From an uncultured Nonlabens sp. (GTDB lineage: Bacteria; Bacteroidota; Bacteroidia; Flavobacteriales; Flavobacteriaceae), in assembly GCA_947491755.1 (NCBI GenBank), contig CANLKV010000002.1, positions 496,001-560,000 of the forward strand: DNA of 64,000 nt, in the 5' to 3' direction. The position numbers and the translations under genes were made by a program. The notes beneath the pieces are model-generated. The model was not told where the DNA came from. It saw nothing but the letters and a program-made list of their open reading frames with translations, and ran no database searches. This document shows, piece by piece, positions 1 through 8,267 of the stretch (the first letter of the stretch is position 1; each line of letters opens with the position of its first letter).

Positions 1-27
1 AGGTCGCTGTTAATGGCGGCCTTTTTA
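1..27 (+). terminator. Rho-independent terminator of an upstream gene
   Basis: Bases 1-7 (AGGTCGC) pair with 16-22 (GCGGCCT, one G-T wobble) around an 8-base loop and are followed by a run of T. It probably ends a gene lying to the left of the window. Confidence 0.5.
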
Positions 28-83
28 ATAGATATCAAGTCGTTACAGAAATGTATTAAATAGTTTAATTTTAAAAACGGACT

Positions 84-111
84 TGGTTTAAATAAACTAA
101 CCTCATATTTG
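84..111 (+). promoter_or_regulatory. Candidate Bacteroidota promoter for the nuclease fusion gene
   Basis: CATATTTG at 104-111 matches the Bacteroidota -7 element TAnnTTTG at seven of eight positions. TTGG at 84-87 could serve as the -33 element with a 16-base spacer. Transcription would start near 115, leaving a leader of about 84 bases before the TTG start at 199. This is a motif match only. Confidence 0.3.
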
Positions 112-198
112 TATACTACTATAAGGTAGTTACAATCAGAAAGAATAGTAATAGAAATATCGTTATTATTAAGCGATAAAGCATTAAAAACCGATTAT

Positions 199-1560
199 TT
201 GTACGCAATTGTAGATGTTGAAACTACCGGAGGTAGGTTTAATGAAGAAGGAATTACAGAAGTTGCAATCTATAAATTTGATGGACATGAGATCATCGAT
301 CAATTTGCTAGCCTCATTAATCCAGAGCAGCCCATACAACCATTTGTAGTAAAGCTTACTGGCATTAATAATCAAATGTTGAGCAAAGCACCCAAATTTT
401 ATGAGGTTGCTAAACGTATTATTGAAATCCTAGACGGCACCGTTCTGGTAGCGCATAACGCAAACTTTGATTTCCGTATGTTGCGCCTAGAATTTGAGCG
501 TCTGGGTTATGATTTTGACATGCAAACGTTGTGTACGGTAGAACTGGCACAACAACTACTGCCAGAACAAGAGACTTTCAGCCTAGGTAAATTAGTACGC
601 AACCTGGGAATACCTATAACTGACAGACATCGTGCAACAGGAGACGCCCTGGCGACAGTTCAATTGTTCAAGCTTTTACTTAACAAGGATACTGGCAAAG
701 AAATTTTAAAAAAGAGTTTAAAATCATTCCCTAAGCCTAAAGTACCTACAAATCTTAAGACACTACTAGAAAAATTACCGGCGTCTACAGGTCTATATTA
801 TTTATATAATACAGATAACGAATTGATTTATATAGGACGCAGTCGCAACATGCGTAAAAGCCTCACCAGTCATTTTACCAGCGAGCGAAAAAAATCGAAA
901 GAGTTAGCACTGCAAACACAGGATTTGAGGTTTGAAAAAACAGGAAATGATTTGATCGCCTTGCTCAAGGAGCATCTAGAAATTAAAAAAAGTAAGCCCT
1001 TATTAAACAAAAAACCTAGACGCATCCTGCCCAGTTATGGAATATATACTGCGGTAAATCAAGCGGGTTATATCACGTTTTATGTCAAATCCGCACGCAG
1101 GGATAAAAACTATTTAACCAGTTTTAGCAATTTAAAATCTGCTAGAACCTTTCTAGAAAATAAACAGCGTGAGCATCAACTATGCCCTGTATTATGCGGT
1201 ATTGAAAAGCCTGGTGACGGTAGTTGTTCTAGCTATCCAGAAGAATGCGATGGCGCGTGCCTTGATAAAGAATCTATTGAAGCTTACAATATAAAAGCAC
1301 AGGCCTTAATAGATACGGTACACTTTAATTTTACGCGCAGGTTACTTATCGATCGTGGTCGTGAAGCTACAGAACGTAGTGTTATTTTGATTGAAAATGG
1401 CACGGTAAAAGGATACGGTTTTGTAAATCTGCAAATACAGTTTACTGATCCTGCCATTTTAAAAAATATAATAACTACAATCCCAGCAGATCCTGATGCG
1501 CGGCATATTGTGCAAAGTTATTTGAGACAAAGAAAAGTCCACCGAGTCATTGATTTTTGA
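199..1560 (+). CDS. DEDDh 3'-5' exonuclease fused to a UvrC/Cho-like GIY-YIG endonuclease
   Basis: Two nuclease domains share one 453-residue chain. Residues 1-165 are a DnaQ/epsilon-type exonuclease with all five DEDDh residues: D6 and E8 in DVETTGG, D91 in NANFDF, H144 and D149 in RHRATGD. Residues 195-275 are a GIY-YIG module of the kind at the N-terminus of UvrC and in Cho, with GLYYLY at 198, IYIGRS at 210 and a likely catalytic Glu near 258. Five Cys at 329-354 resemble the UvrC cysteine cluster. The UvrBC-binding and HhH parts of full UvrC are absent. The start is TTG at 199, placed so that translation begins just before the first exonuclease strand. A role in DNA repair or end processing is inferred. 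No operon partner is evident; the methylase starts 62 bases later. Confidence 0.88.
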   Translation: MYAIVDVETTGGRFNEEGITEVAIYKFDGHEIIDQFASLINPEQPIQPFVVKLTGINNQMLSKAPKFYEVAKRIIEILDGTVLVAHNANFDFRMLRLEFERLGYDFDMQTLCTVELAQQLLPEQETFSLGKLVRNLGIPITDRHRATGDALATVQLFKLLLNKDTGKEILKKSLKSFPKPKVPTNLKTLLEKLPASTGLYYLYNTDNELIYIGRSRNMRKSLTSHFTSERKKSKELALQTQDLRFEKTGNDLIALLKEHLEIKKSKPLLNKKPRRILPSYGIYTAVNQAGYITFYVKSARRDKNYLTSFSNLKSARTFLENKQREHQLCPVLCGIEKPGDGSCSSYPEECDGACLDKESIEAYNIKAQALIDTVHFNFTRRLLIDRGREATERSVILIENGTVKGYGFVNLQIQFTDPAILKNIITTIPADPDARHIVQSYLRQRKVHRVIDF

Positions 1561-1622
1561 GATTCAAAAAAATAAATAACAGTAGCTACTTCATTTCAAT
1601 CTACATCATAAACTAAATATTT

Positions 1623-2351
1623 ATGTCAACTTCAACAGGGGTTTTATACTTGATACCAGTAACACTAGGCGATATGGATTCACAGCAAGTAATTCCAGCC
1701 AGCGTGCCTAGAATTATTGATTTAATCGATGATTATATTGTTGAAAATGAGAAAACCGCCAGACGGTCGATTAAAAAAATGGTAGCAGATAAAGTACAGT
1801 CACAGCTGCGCTTTTCCATTATTGATAAACATACAGAGAAGCACGAGCTTCCCACTTTTCTAGAACCTTGTCTAGAAGGCAAGCATATGGGATTAATGAG
1901 TGAGGCAGGTGTTCCTGGTGTGGCAGACCCAGGCGCAGAGATTGTAGCGATTGCCCATCAAAAAGGTATAAAAGTCGTCCCACTGGTAGGCCCCAGTAGT
2001 ATTCTTATGGCTGTGATGGCGAGTGGACTTAATGGTCAAAATTTTGCATTCAACGGCTATTTACCTATAGATAATAAGGAACGTAAGCACAAGTTGTTAG
2101 AACTAGAGACGCGATCAAAGCAGGAGCAACAAACACAATTGTTTATTGAAACTCCCTACCGCAATATGAAGATGATTGACGTCCTTACGACGGTACTGCA
2201 TCCAGACACCTTGATTTGTGTGGCTTGTGACATCACGCTTCCTACAGAGTATATCATAACGCAACCCGCGCGCTGGTGGAAAAATAACAAAGAGGACTTT
2301 CATAAACGCCCTGCTATATTTGCTATCCACCATCAAACAAACTCGTATTAA
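1623..2351 (+). CDS. SAM-dependent methyltransferase, tetrapyrrole-methylase/RsmI-like family
   Basis: This 242-residue protein shows the hallmarks of the tetrapyrrole methylase fold used by RsmI (2'-O-methylation of 16S rRNA C1402): an N-terminal strand VLYLIPVTLG, the SAM-binding stretch SEAGVPGVADPGAEIV at about 97-112, and VGPSS near 125. It is shorter and more divergent than canonical RsmI (about 280 residues with a C-terminal HTH-like tail), so the substrate may differ. Flavobacteria often carry such a short RsmI relative annotated only as a SAM-dependent methyltransferase. It starts at ATG 1623. The gap downstream holds a copy of the CGCTTTCGCGAAAGCG palindrome. Confidence 0.8.
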   Translation: MSTSTGVLYLIPVTLGDMDSQQVIPASVPRIIDLIDDYIVENEKTARRSIKKMVADKVQSQLRFSIIDKHTEKHELPTFLEPCLEGKHMGLMSEAGVPGVADPGAEIVAIAHQKGIKVVPLVGPSSILMAVMASGLNGQNFAFNGYLPIDNKERKHKLLELETRSKQEQQTQLFIETPYRNMKMIDVLTTVLHPDTLICVACDITLPTEYIITQPARWWKNNKEDFHKRPAIFAIHHQTNSY

Positions 2352-2446
2352 ATTATTGGTACACCTATATTTATTTGGACAAAGTGCACGCAAGATAAGT
2401 GTGACTAGTGATCGATGTAACTAGCTATACTGTTGAATAAGTGTAC

Positions 2447-2462
2447 CGCTTTCGCGAAAGCA
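2447..2462. repeat. Palindrome copy 1 (intergenic)
   Basis: CGCTTTCGCGAAAGCA, identical to the 16-mer CGCTTTCGCGAAAGCG except for the last base. It lies between the convergent methylase and serine dehydratase genes, with no T-run, so it does not look like a terminator. Confidence 0.9.
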
Positions 2463-2518
2463 AACTACTCACCTACCCTATCTCATTCATTGAACCTGAG
2501 AATTACTAATGAGTCTTT

Positions 2519-3964
2519 CTAACAATCGGAAAGAGCAACATTTACAGCAAGACCACCAGTGCTAGTTTCTTTATATTTTGAATTCATATCCTGGGCGGTT
2601 TGCCACATGGTATCGATTACCTTATCTAGTGGGACTTTGGCATTTTTTGCATCACTATCCAGAGCCATCTCGCAAGCGTTGATTGCTTTTATTGCTCCCA
2701 TGGCATTGCGCTCAATACAAGGCACTTGAACAAGTCCCGCGATAGGGTCGCAAGTAAGGCCCAGGTGGTGTTCCATCGCAATCTCACTAGCCATGAGAAC
2801 CTGTGCAGGAGAACCTCCCATAAGCTCTGTTAAAGCCCCTGCTGCCATGGCGCTGCTCACACCTATCTCTGCCTGGCAACCTCCCATAGCTGCGCTAATT
2901 GTTGCTCCTTTCTTAAACAGGGCACCTATCTCGCCAGCAACAAGCAAGAATTTTTTAATGTGAGTAAAATCTGCTTGATGGTTTTCAATAACTAGATAAT
3001 ACATCAGTACCGCAGGAATTACACCGGCACTCCCGTTTGTGGGTGCGGTTACCACCCTACCCAATGACGCATTTACCTCATTGACCGCTAGGGCAAAACA
3101 CGATACCCACTTAAGGATCTCGCGGAATTTAACTTCAGTACCTCTTATGGCATCGATCCACTCTTCTTTATTTGAATATTCTGCTCCTTTCTTAAGTCGT
3201 TGATGCGTGTCAAACGCACGTCTGCGTACCTTTAAACCACCAGGAAGTATACCTTCTGTATGGCAACCTATATACATAGAATCCAGCATAACGTCCCAGA
3301 TATCTTTAAGTCTGTGATCAATTTCGGCTGGGTCGTTTAAATATTCTTCATTTTCCAGCACAATTTGTGAGACTGGTTTGTTCTCGCGCTCGCAATATGC
3401 TTGTAGCTCGGTCGCTTTTAATATAGGTCTTGGGAAACACTCAAATATAGCACGCTGTTTTGCTGCACGTTTACGTTCTTTTTGTACAAAAAAACCACCG
3501 CCGATGCTGTAATAGGTTTCAAATATCACCTTAGAGTCGTTTAAAACAGCTTTAAACCTGATACCGTTAGGATGGAACGGCAAGAAGTTTCTATTAAAAC
3601 GGATTGCAGTAGCAGGATCAAAATCAATAAGGTAAACACCGTCTAGTTGTAGTAAACGCTGTTTTGTGATATAGTCAACTGTTTCTGGGATTTCTGCTAT
3701 GTCACATGTTTGAGGATCTGCATTAGTAAGCCCCATCAACACGGCAATATCAGTGGCATGCCCTTTACCGGTTAATGAAAGAGATCCATAGAGATCTACT
3801 TCTATAGAGGTTACTTTATCTAGACGGTCCTTATCTCTCAGTTTGCTCAGAAAGTTCCGAGCTGCACGCCAGGGTCCTAATGTATGCGAACTTGAGGGAC
3901 CCACCCCTATTTTAAGCATATCGAAAACGCTTATGGCTTCAATTTTTTTAGGCGCTTCTGTCAT
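2519..3964 (-). CDS. sdaA: L-serine ammonia-lyase (single-chain, iron-sulfur)
   Basis: This 481-residue enzyme deaminates L-serine to pyruvate and ammonia in the cytosol. The chain is the fused bacterial type, with the beta (ACT-like) region first and the alpha (catalytic) region second. The N-terminal motif VGPSSSHTLGPWRAA at 21-35 is characteristic. Three Cys at 363, 405 and 416 keep the spacing (42 and 11 residues) of the [4Fe-4S] ligands of E. coli SdaA. APTNGSAGVIPAV at 307-319 is also diagnostic. Length fits the family (about 455-475). It is transcribed alone on the minus strand, and its 3' end faces the methylase gene. Confidence 0.96.
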   Translation of the reverse strand: MTEAPKKIEAISVFDMLKIGVGPSSSHTLGPWRAARNFLSKLRDKDRLDKVTSIEVDLYGSLSLTGKGHATDIAVLMGLTNADPQTCDIAEIPETVDYITKQRLLQLDGVYLIDFDPATAIRFNRNFLPFHPNGIRFKAVLNDSKVIFETYYSIGGGFFVQKERKRAAKQRAIFECFPRPILKATELQAYCERENKPVSQIVLENEEYLNDPAEIDHRLKDIWDVMLDSMYIGCHTEGILPGGLKVRRRAFDTHQRLKKGAEYSNKEEWIDAIRGTEVKFREILKWVSCFALAVNEVNASLGRVVTAPTNGSAGVIPAVLMYYLVIENHQADFTHIKKFLLVAGEIGALFKKGATISAAMGGCQAEIGVSSAMAAGALTELMGGSPAQVLMASEIAMEHHLGLTCDPIAGLVQVPCIERNAMGAIKAINACEMALDSDAKNAKVPLDKVIDTMWQTAQDMNSKYKETSTGGLAVNVALSDC

Positions 3965-4253
3965 AGCAAAATCTGTATTTAAATGTTCACAAATATAACT
4001 TTAATGAGTCACGCCACATAGCAGAATAATAGAATGGTAGTTACTTGTATTGAGTCTAAAACTCGATACTCATTATTTTATTTAATTGAATACAAAGCCT
4101 GTTTGCTCTATTACTCAGCAGCATCAAATGGACTGCGGCCGAGTATATAAAATTAACGGCACTCCTTTTTCGTATAACATTAATAATCAACGGCAAGCAT
4201 TTATCTTACCTTTAAAGTGGACTGGTTCCATCGGTTCAATTGATTTACACTCT

Positions 4254-5165
4254 ATGAATAAGCTCGAGGCATTACATCAAAAACTGTATCAATTTCTTCT
4301 TTCAGAATCTTCCCGTGAGAGAATTGAGCGAGCTATTCTAAAAATTGCTCTGGTTAGTTTCTTTATCCACCTGGGCATCATTTACCTTATTCGGTTTGAT
4401 GTGCTTTCCATGCCAGAGAACTCCGAGTTGCTTTCCAGTACTATTTCTGCGATTTACACTCCGTTTTCATTTATACTTATTTACGAGGTCTATCTTCTTA
4501 TTTTTTATCTGCCCAAATCTTTTACCACCTACATCACAAAACAATATGAGATCATCACATTAATAATCATTAGAAAATTATTTAATGATTTATCGTCAAT
4601 AAAACTTTCTTCTGATTGGTTTGAGATACAAGGTGATTTGCAATTCACATATGATGTCCTGGCTTCACTTGTTTTATTTTATTTAATTTATCAATTTCAA
4701 AAACAAGGGCGTCGCAAACCGCACTTGCATCAAGACATAAAGGCAAATATTCAACGATTTATAACTACAAAGCGAGTTGTCGCTGTGTTTTTAATACCTG
4801 TATTTTTCTGCATGGCAGTTTATACATTAGTGGATTGGACCAGCGCACTATCTTTAACAAATTACGAGGTTCCTTCTTTTAAAGACATCAATAATCTATT
4901 TTTTGATGAGTTCTTTTCTGTGCTCATTTTAGTTGATGTAGTACTGCTATTAATTTCATTTTTTTATACCGATCAATTTCATAAGATCATACGAAATTCT
5001 GGATTTGTAATTTCCACTATTTTAATACGTATGTCATTTGGCGTTAGTGGTCTTATCAGTACAGTATTAATAGTAATGGCGGTAATTTTTGGTCTTTTAA
5101 TCATATTGATTCACAATGAATATGAGAAAAGAACCGATACAGACTCTCTTATCAACGATCAATAG
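4254..5165 (+). CDS. Polytopic membrane protein of unknown function
   Basis: I do not recognise the family. From ATG 4254 the protein is 303 residues. It has a short cytosolic lead (MNKLEALHQKLYQF), then about six hydrophobic stretches: ILKIALVSFFIHLGIIYLI, a long pair around YTPFSFILIYEVYLLIFYL, LASLVLFYLIYQF, VVAVFLIPVFFCMAVYTLV, FSVLILVDVVLLLISFFY and VLIVMAVIFGLLIILI. The frame is open upstream to a TTG at 4086, but those 56 residues look non-conserved and polar, and a near-consensus -7 element (TACCTTTA at 4207) lies between, so I prefer 4254. The DUF808 gene follows 108 bases later on the same strand. A transporter or channel role cannot be argued from sequence alone. Confidence 0.7.
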   Translation: MNKLEALHQKLYQFLLSESSRERIERAILKIALVSFFIHLGIIYLIRFDVLSMPENSELLSSTISAIYTPFSFILIYEVYLLIFYLPKSFTTYITKQYEIITLIIIRKLFNDLSSIKLSSDWFEIQGDLQFTYDVLASLVLFYLIYQFQKQGRRKPHLHQDIKANIQRFITTKRVVAVFLIPVFFCMAVYTLVDWTSALSLTNYEVPSFKDINNLFFDEFFSVLILVDVVLLLISFFYTDQFHKIIRNSGFVISTILIRMSFGVSGLISTVLIVMAVIFGLLIILIHNEYEKRTDTDSLINDQ

Positions 5166-5273
5166 CACCATAGTAGTAATCATTCGGTAATTTTAAAGGT
5201 ATTTCCTTAAAATATTTAAAACTTCTCTTATAAAAAAGTTTGGTAAATTGGCACCTCTTCAAAAATTGAATTT

Positions 5274-6143
5274 ATGGCTTCTGGCTTTTTTGCTTTACTA
5301 GACGATATTGCTGTGTTGATGGATGATGTGGCGGCAATGAGCAAAGTTGCGACAAAGAAAACCGCTGGTATATTAGGGGATGATCTAGCGGTAAATGCAG
5401 AGAAAGCTTCTGGTTTTGTTTCTTCTCGTGAAATACCCGTATTATGGGCAATTACTAAGGGTTCTTTTATTAATAAGTTGATCATATTGCCTATTGCCTT
5501 TTTGTTGAGTGCATTTATACCGTGGGCGGTTACCGCTATATTACTTGTAGGAGCTGTCTATCTAGCTTTTGAAGGTGCAGAAAAGATTTATGAATGGATT
5601 GTACCTCATGCAAAAACCCATCAAACTGTCGCCACAAAAGAGCTCTCCCCAGAAGAAATCCTAGAATTAGAAAAAGAGAAAATCAAGTCGGCTATAGTGA
5701 CAGATTTCATTCTGTCTGTCGAAATTGTAATCATTGCATTAGGAGCAGTTTTAAAGGAACCCTTACTTAATCAAATACTTGTGACTTCGATTGTTGCAAT
5801 TATTGCAACCATAGGAGTTTATGGGATCGTTGCACTAATAGTTCGTATGGATGATCTGGGATGGCGCTTAATGAAGATCAACTCAAATGAAAAAGGCTTT
5901 TTCTATAAACTAGGTTCATTGCTCGTCGCAGCATTACCTAAGATTGTCAAGAGTTTATCGGTTATAGGCACTATTGCCCTTATTCTAGTTGCCGGAGGTA
6001 TTTTTGTTCACAACCTTCATTTGATTGAAGAATGGCTACATGGCCTGCCCGCTATACTTGGCGAGCTTATTACTGGCCTTACGGTAGGCTTTATAGCACT
6101 AGGAGTTTTCAAATTAATTAAGGCACTCTTTAAAAAGGATTAG
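5274..6143 (+). CDS. DUF808 (YedI) family inner-membrane protein
   Basis: This 289-residue protein opens with the family signature SGFFALLDDIAVLMDDVA followed by KKTAGILGDDLAVNAEKASGF, as in E. coli YedI. Several hydrophobic helices follow: LIILPIAFLLSAFIPWAV, AILLVGAVYLAFEGAE, ILSVEIVIIALGAV, LVTSIVAIIATIGVYGIVAL and ALILVAGGIFVHNL. A C-terminal helix, LITGLTVGFIALGVF, ends before a Lys-rich tail. The molecular function of the family is unknown. It starts at ATG 5274 and is probably its own unit or co-transcribed with the membrane protein upstream. Confidence 0.9.
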   Translation: MASGFFALLDDIAVLMDDVAAMSKVATKKTAGILGDDLAVNAEKASGFVSSREIPVLWAITKGSFINKLIILPIAFLLSAFIPWAVTAILLVGAVYLAFEGAEKIYEWIVPHAKTHQTVATKELSPEEILELEKEKIKSAIVTDFILSVEIVIIALGAVLKEPLLNQILVTSIVAIIATIGVYGIVALIVRMDDLGWRLMKINSNEKGFFYKLGSLLVAALPKIVKSLSVIGTIALILVAGGIFVHNLHLIEEWLHGLPAILGELITGLTVGFIALGVFKLIKALFKKD

Positions 6144-6227
6144 GCTTACAGATCGAGAGACCTGAATAGAAACTCATAAAATCCTGTAAAGAATAGCTTA
6201 CAAACAGAGACTCTGTAGCTCCTATTG

Positions 6228-6235
6228 TACCTTTG
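6228..6235 (+). promoter_or_regulatory. Candidate -7 promoter element for the PLP enzyme
   Basis: TACCTTTG matches TAnnTTTG exactly and lies 42 bases before ATG 6278. No convincing -33 TTTG is visible at the expected distance. Confidence 0.35.
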
Positions 6236-6277
6236 ATTTTCAAAATATTTTAAACAAAAGGTTAGAGCGTCTGTTTA

Positions 6278-8158
6278 ATGCTCCAACAACAAATAGTTCC
6301 CGATAAAAGCATGTCTTACAACGATTCAAAAAAATACATCAAACAAGTCCTTCCGAACATTCCTAGAGATTGGATCGACCTGACTACCCATCGCCTAGAT
6401 ATATATAACGAGCAATTTGCAAAAAGCCAATTTCTTGAGCAATTAGAATTACTCTATGAGGAGCAAAACACCAGCGAGAGTGCACTTGCTCAATTACCTA
6501 CTGCTTATGACTACATCAGGCTAGGACACCCCTTGTCTTGCTTACTAGAATGGGGTTTTGCTAAAAAGATAGATATTCCCGCATCGCATGTGATCAGTTT
6601 TTCTTCAAAAACAATTCCTGTGCTTGCTGTTTTAAGAAAAAACTTGCTAGAAAAACGTGCCACTCGCATTTGTTATACTGGAGAATTGCCGGAATTTTTA
6701 AAATCTGAGACCATCAAGTCTGTATATGGTTATAATTACGAACTTTTTCAAACAGACTCAACAAATACTTTGGAGCGATTTAATGGCGATACCATATGGA
6801 TCAATTACCATACAGTAGTACATGCTACACCCATGTCTCAAAACGTGGATTTTGTATTAAATTGTTATGATTCATTAGGCTGTGTTCTCATTTTAAGAAC
6901 GGGTCTTGATTATAGTTATGTCAACGATATACAGCATGTAAGACGACGCGAGACGATTGCAATGACGCCTGCTCATACAATGACCGCTTTACAATCTTTT
7001 GTCAATGATGTATCCATTACAATCAAGCCGACCCATCATAATTTACATAAGCAAAAAGTAGAACAGGAAATACAGAAAGTCACATTATCACCATTAAAAC
7101 CGTTAGTAGGTTCTAGTGGCCTTTCCATCCAGTATGCTATTATGATGGGACTTGTAGACCATGCTATAGAACACCACCCAGGCAAGGCTATTAAATTTAT
7201 CGTTCCTCCTAATTGTTATGGCGGTACAAATGATCAAGCGCGCCGTGTTGCTGTCTGTTTAAAAAATGTGGAAGTAGTAGACTTACCTGTAGATGGGGAT
7301 AACGATATGGTACAAAGTATAAATACCGTATTAGATCGATTAGCTATAGAAGATGCCGTCCCTTATATAATTGCAGAAATTCCAACTAATCCTCGGGTTG
7401 AGGTGCCAGATCTTGATGCTTTAAAAAAAGCCCTGATTACATCGCGATTAACACCAGATGGATCGCGCGCAATAGCCCCTGTTTTTATACTGGATCAAAC
7501 TTTTTGTCCTAATGTTCATTTTTTATCAGATCAAGGTATCCTAGGCGACGTGCAAACCATATCCTATGCAAGTGGTTCAAAATTTCCTAGTGGTGGTCGC
7601 TGTACTGCAGGCTACTGTGTAGGAAACCAGCAGACCGCTGTGTTAATGGATAAAATAGAAAAGCACCTTGTAGGCTGTGATAATGAAGCCACCGGGTTAC
7701 AATATGAAATTCTAGCGCAACAGCTGCCCTCTATGAATGCGCGTATCGCTGCGGCTTATAAAAATACTCGAGATTTTGTGGCTTACATTGAGGAACAGCT
7801 ACCGTCTGCCAAAATTAATTTTGTATCTCAAGACCTTGCACAACAAGGATTTACACCCTCGGTATTTTCTTTAGATCTACCCACTCGTGGCAACACTGCA
7901 GAGCAGAAAGAGTCTTACAAACGCTCACTTAACTTAAAGTTGATAAACCTTATGATAAATGAGATTCCAGATGAGAGCAAATTTTGCGTGAGCTATGGTC
8001 AACTTAAGGGCTGCTACTGGACCATTCCGGCTACATCCACACAAGGCACTACAAAAGAAGGCGATAAAGATTACATCGTTAGAGCGTCCTTATCACCAGA
8101 TCTTGATCTGGACCGGCATAAAAAAGTATTCCGGCAATTTGTAGATCAGTTTGCGTAA
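6278..8158 (+). CDS. Cys/Met-metabolism-type PLP-dependent enzyme with a long N-terminal extension
   Basis: The C-terminal part (about 275-626) resembles the gamma-family PLP enzymes (cystathionine gamma-synthase/lyase group). It has PPNCYGGT near 310 where cofactor phosphate-binding residues are expected, IAEIPTNPRVEVPDL at 365-379, and the likely Schiff-base lysine K435 in SYASGSKFPSGG. The family is normally about 390 residues. Here about 270 extra residues precede it, and I cannot assign them to a domain. An ATG at 6311 (MSYNDSKK) could be the true start. Substrate is not predictable: sulfur amino acid metabolism is the family theme. A strong terminator follows at 8167. Confidence 0.78.
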   Translation: MLQQQIVPDKSMSYNDSKKYIKQVLPNIPRDWIDLTTHRLDIYNEQFAKSQFLEQLELLYEEQNTSESALAQLPTAYDYIRLGHPLSCLLEWGFAKKIDIPASHVISFSSKTIPVLAVLRKNLLEKRATRICYTGELPEFLKSETIKSVYGYNYELFQTDSTNTLERFNGDTIWINYHTVVHATPMSQNVDFVLNCYDSLGCVLILRTGLDYSYVNDIQHVRRRETIAMTPAHTMTALQSFVNDVSITIKPTHHNLHKQKVEQEIQKVTLSPLKPLVGSSGLSIQYAIMMGLVDHAIEHHPGKAIKFIVPPNCYGGTNDQARRVAVCLKNVEVVDLPVDGDNDMVQSINTVLDRLAIEDAVPYIIAEIPTNPRVEVPDLDALKKALITSRLTPDGSRAIAPVFILDQTFCPNVHFLSDQGILGDVQTISYASGSKFPSGGRCTAGYCVGNQQTAVLMDKIEKHLVGCDNEATGLQYEILAQQLPSMNARIAAAYKNTRDFVAYIEEQLPSAKINFVSQDLAQQGFTPSVFSLDLPTRGNTAEQKESYKRSLNLKLINLMINEIPDESKFCVSYGQLKGCYWTIPATSTQGTTKEGDKDYIVRASLSPDLDLDRHKKVFRQFVDQFA

Positions 8159-8166
8159 ATGTAAAT

Positions 8167-8194
8167 GCCCTATCGTTTGACAGGGCTTTTTTTT
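8167..8194 (+). terminator. Rho-independent terminator after the PLP enzyme
   Basis: GCCCT at 8167-8171 pairs with AGGGC at 8182-8186, with extra TC/GA pairing inside, followed by eight T. Confidence 0.8.
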
Positions 8195-8198
8195 ATTA

Positions 8199-8214
8199 CG
8201 CTTTCGCGAAAGCG
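8199..8214. repeat. Palindrome copy 2 (intergenic)
   Basis: Exact CGCTTTCGCGAAAGCG, just after the terminator of the PLP enzyme and between two convergent genes. Confidence 0.95.
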
Positions 8215-8267
8215 GTAATAGGCCAAGTATAAAGCAACAATCGCCATCAATTATTTTTAAGGATGCA

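Noticed and set aside
4086-4253. N-terminal extension of the membrane protein to a TTG at 4086
   Set aside because: The added 56 residues are polar with no recognisable conservation, and a near -7 element lies within. I kept ATG 4254, but the start is not certain.
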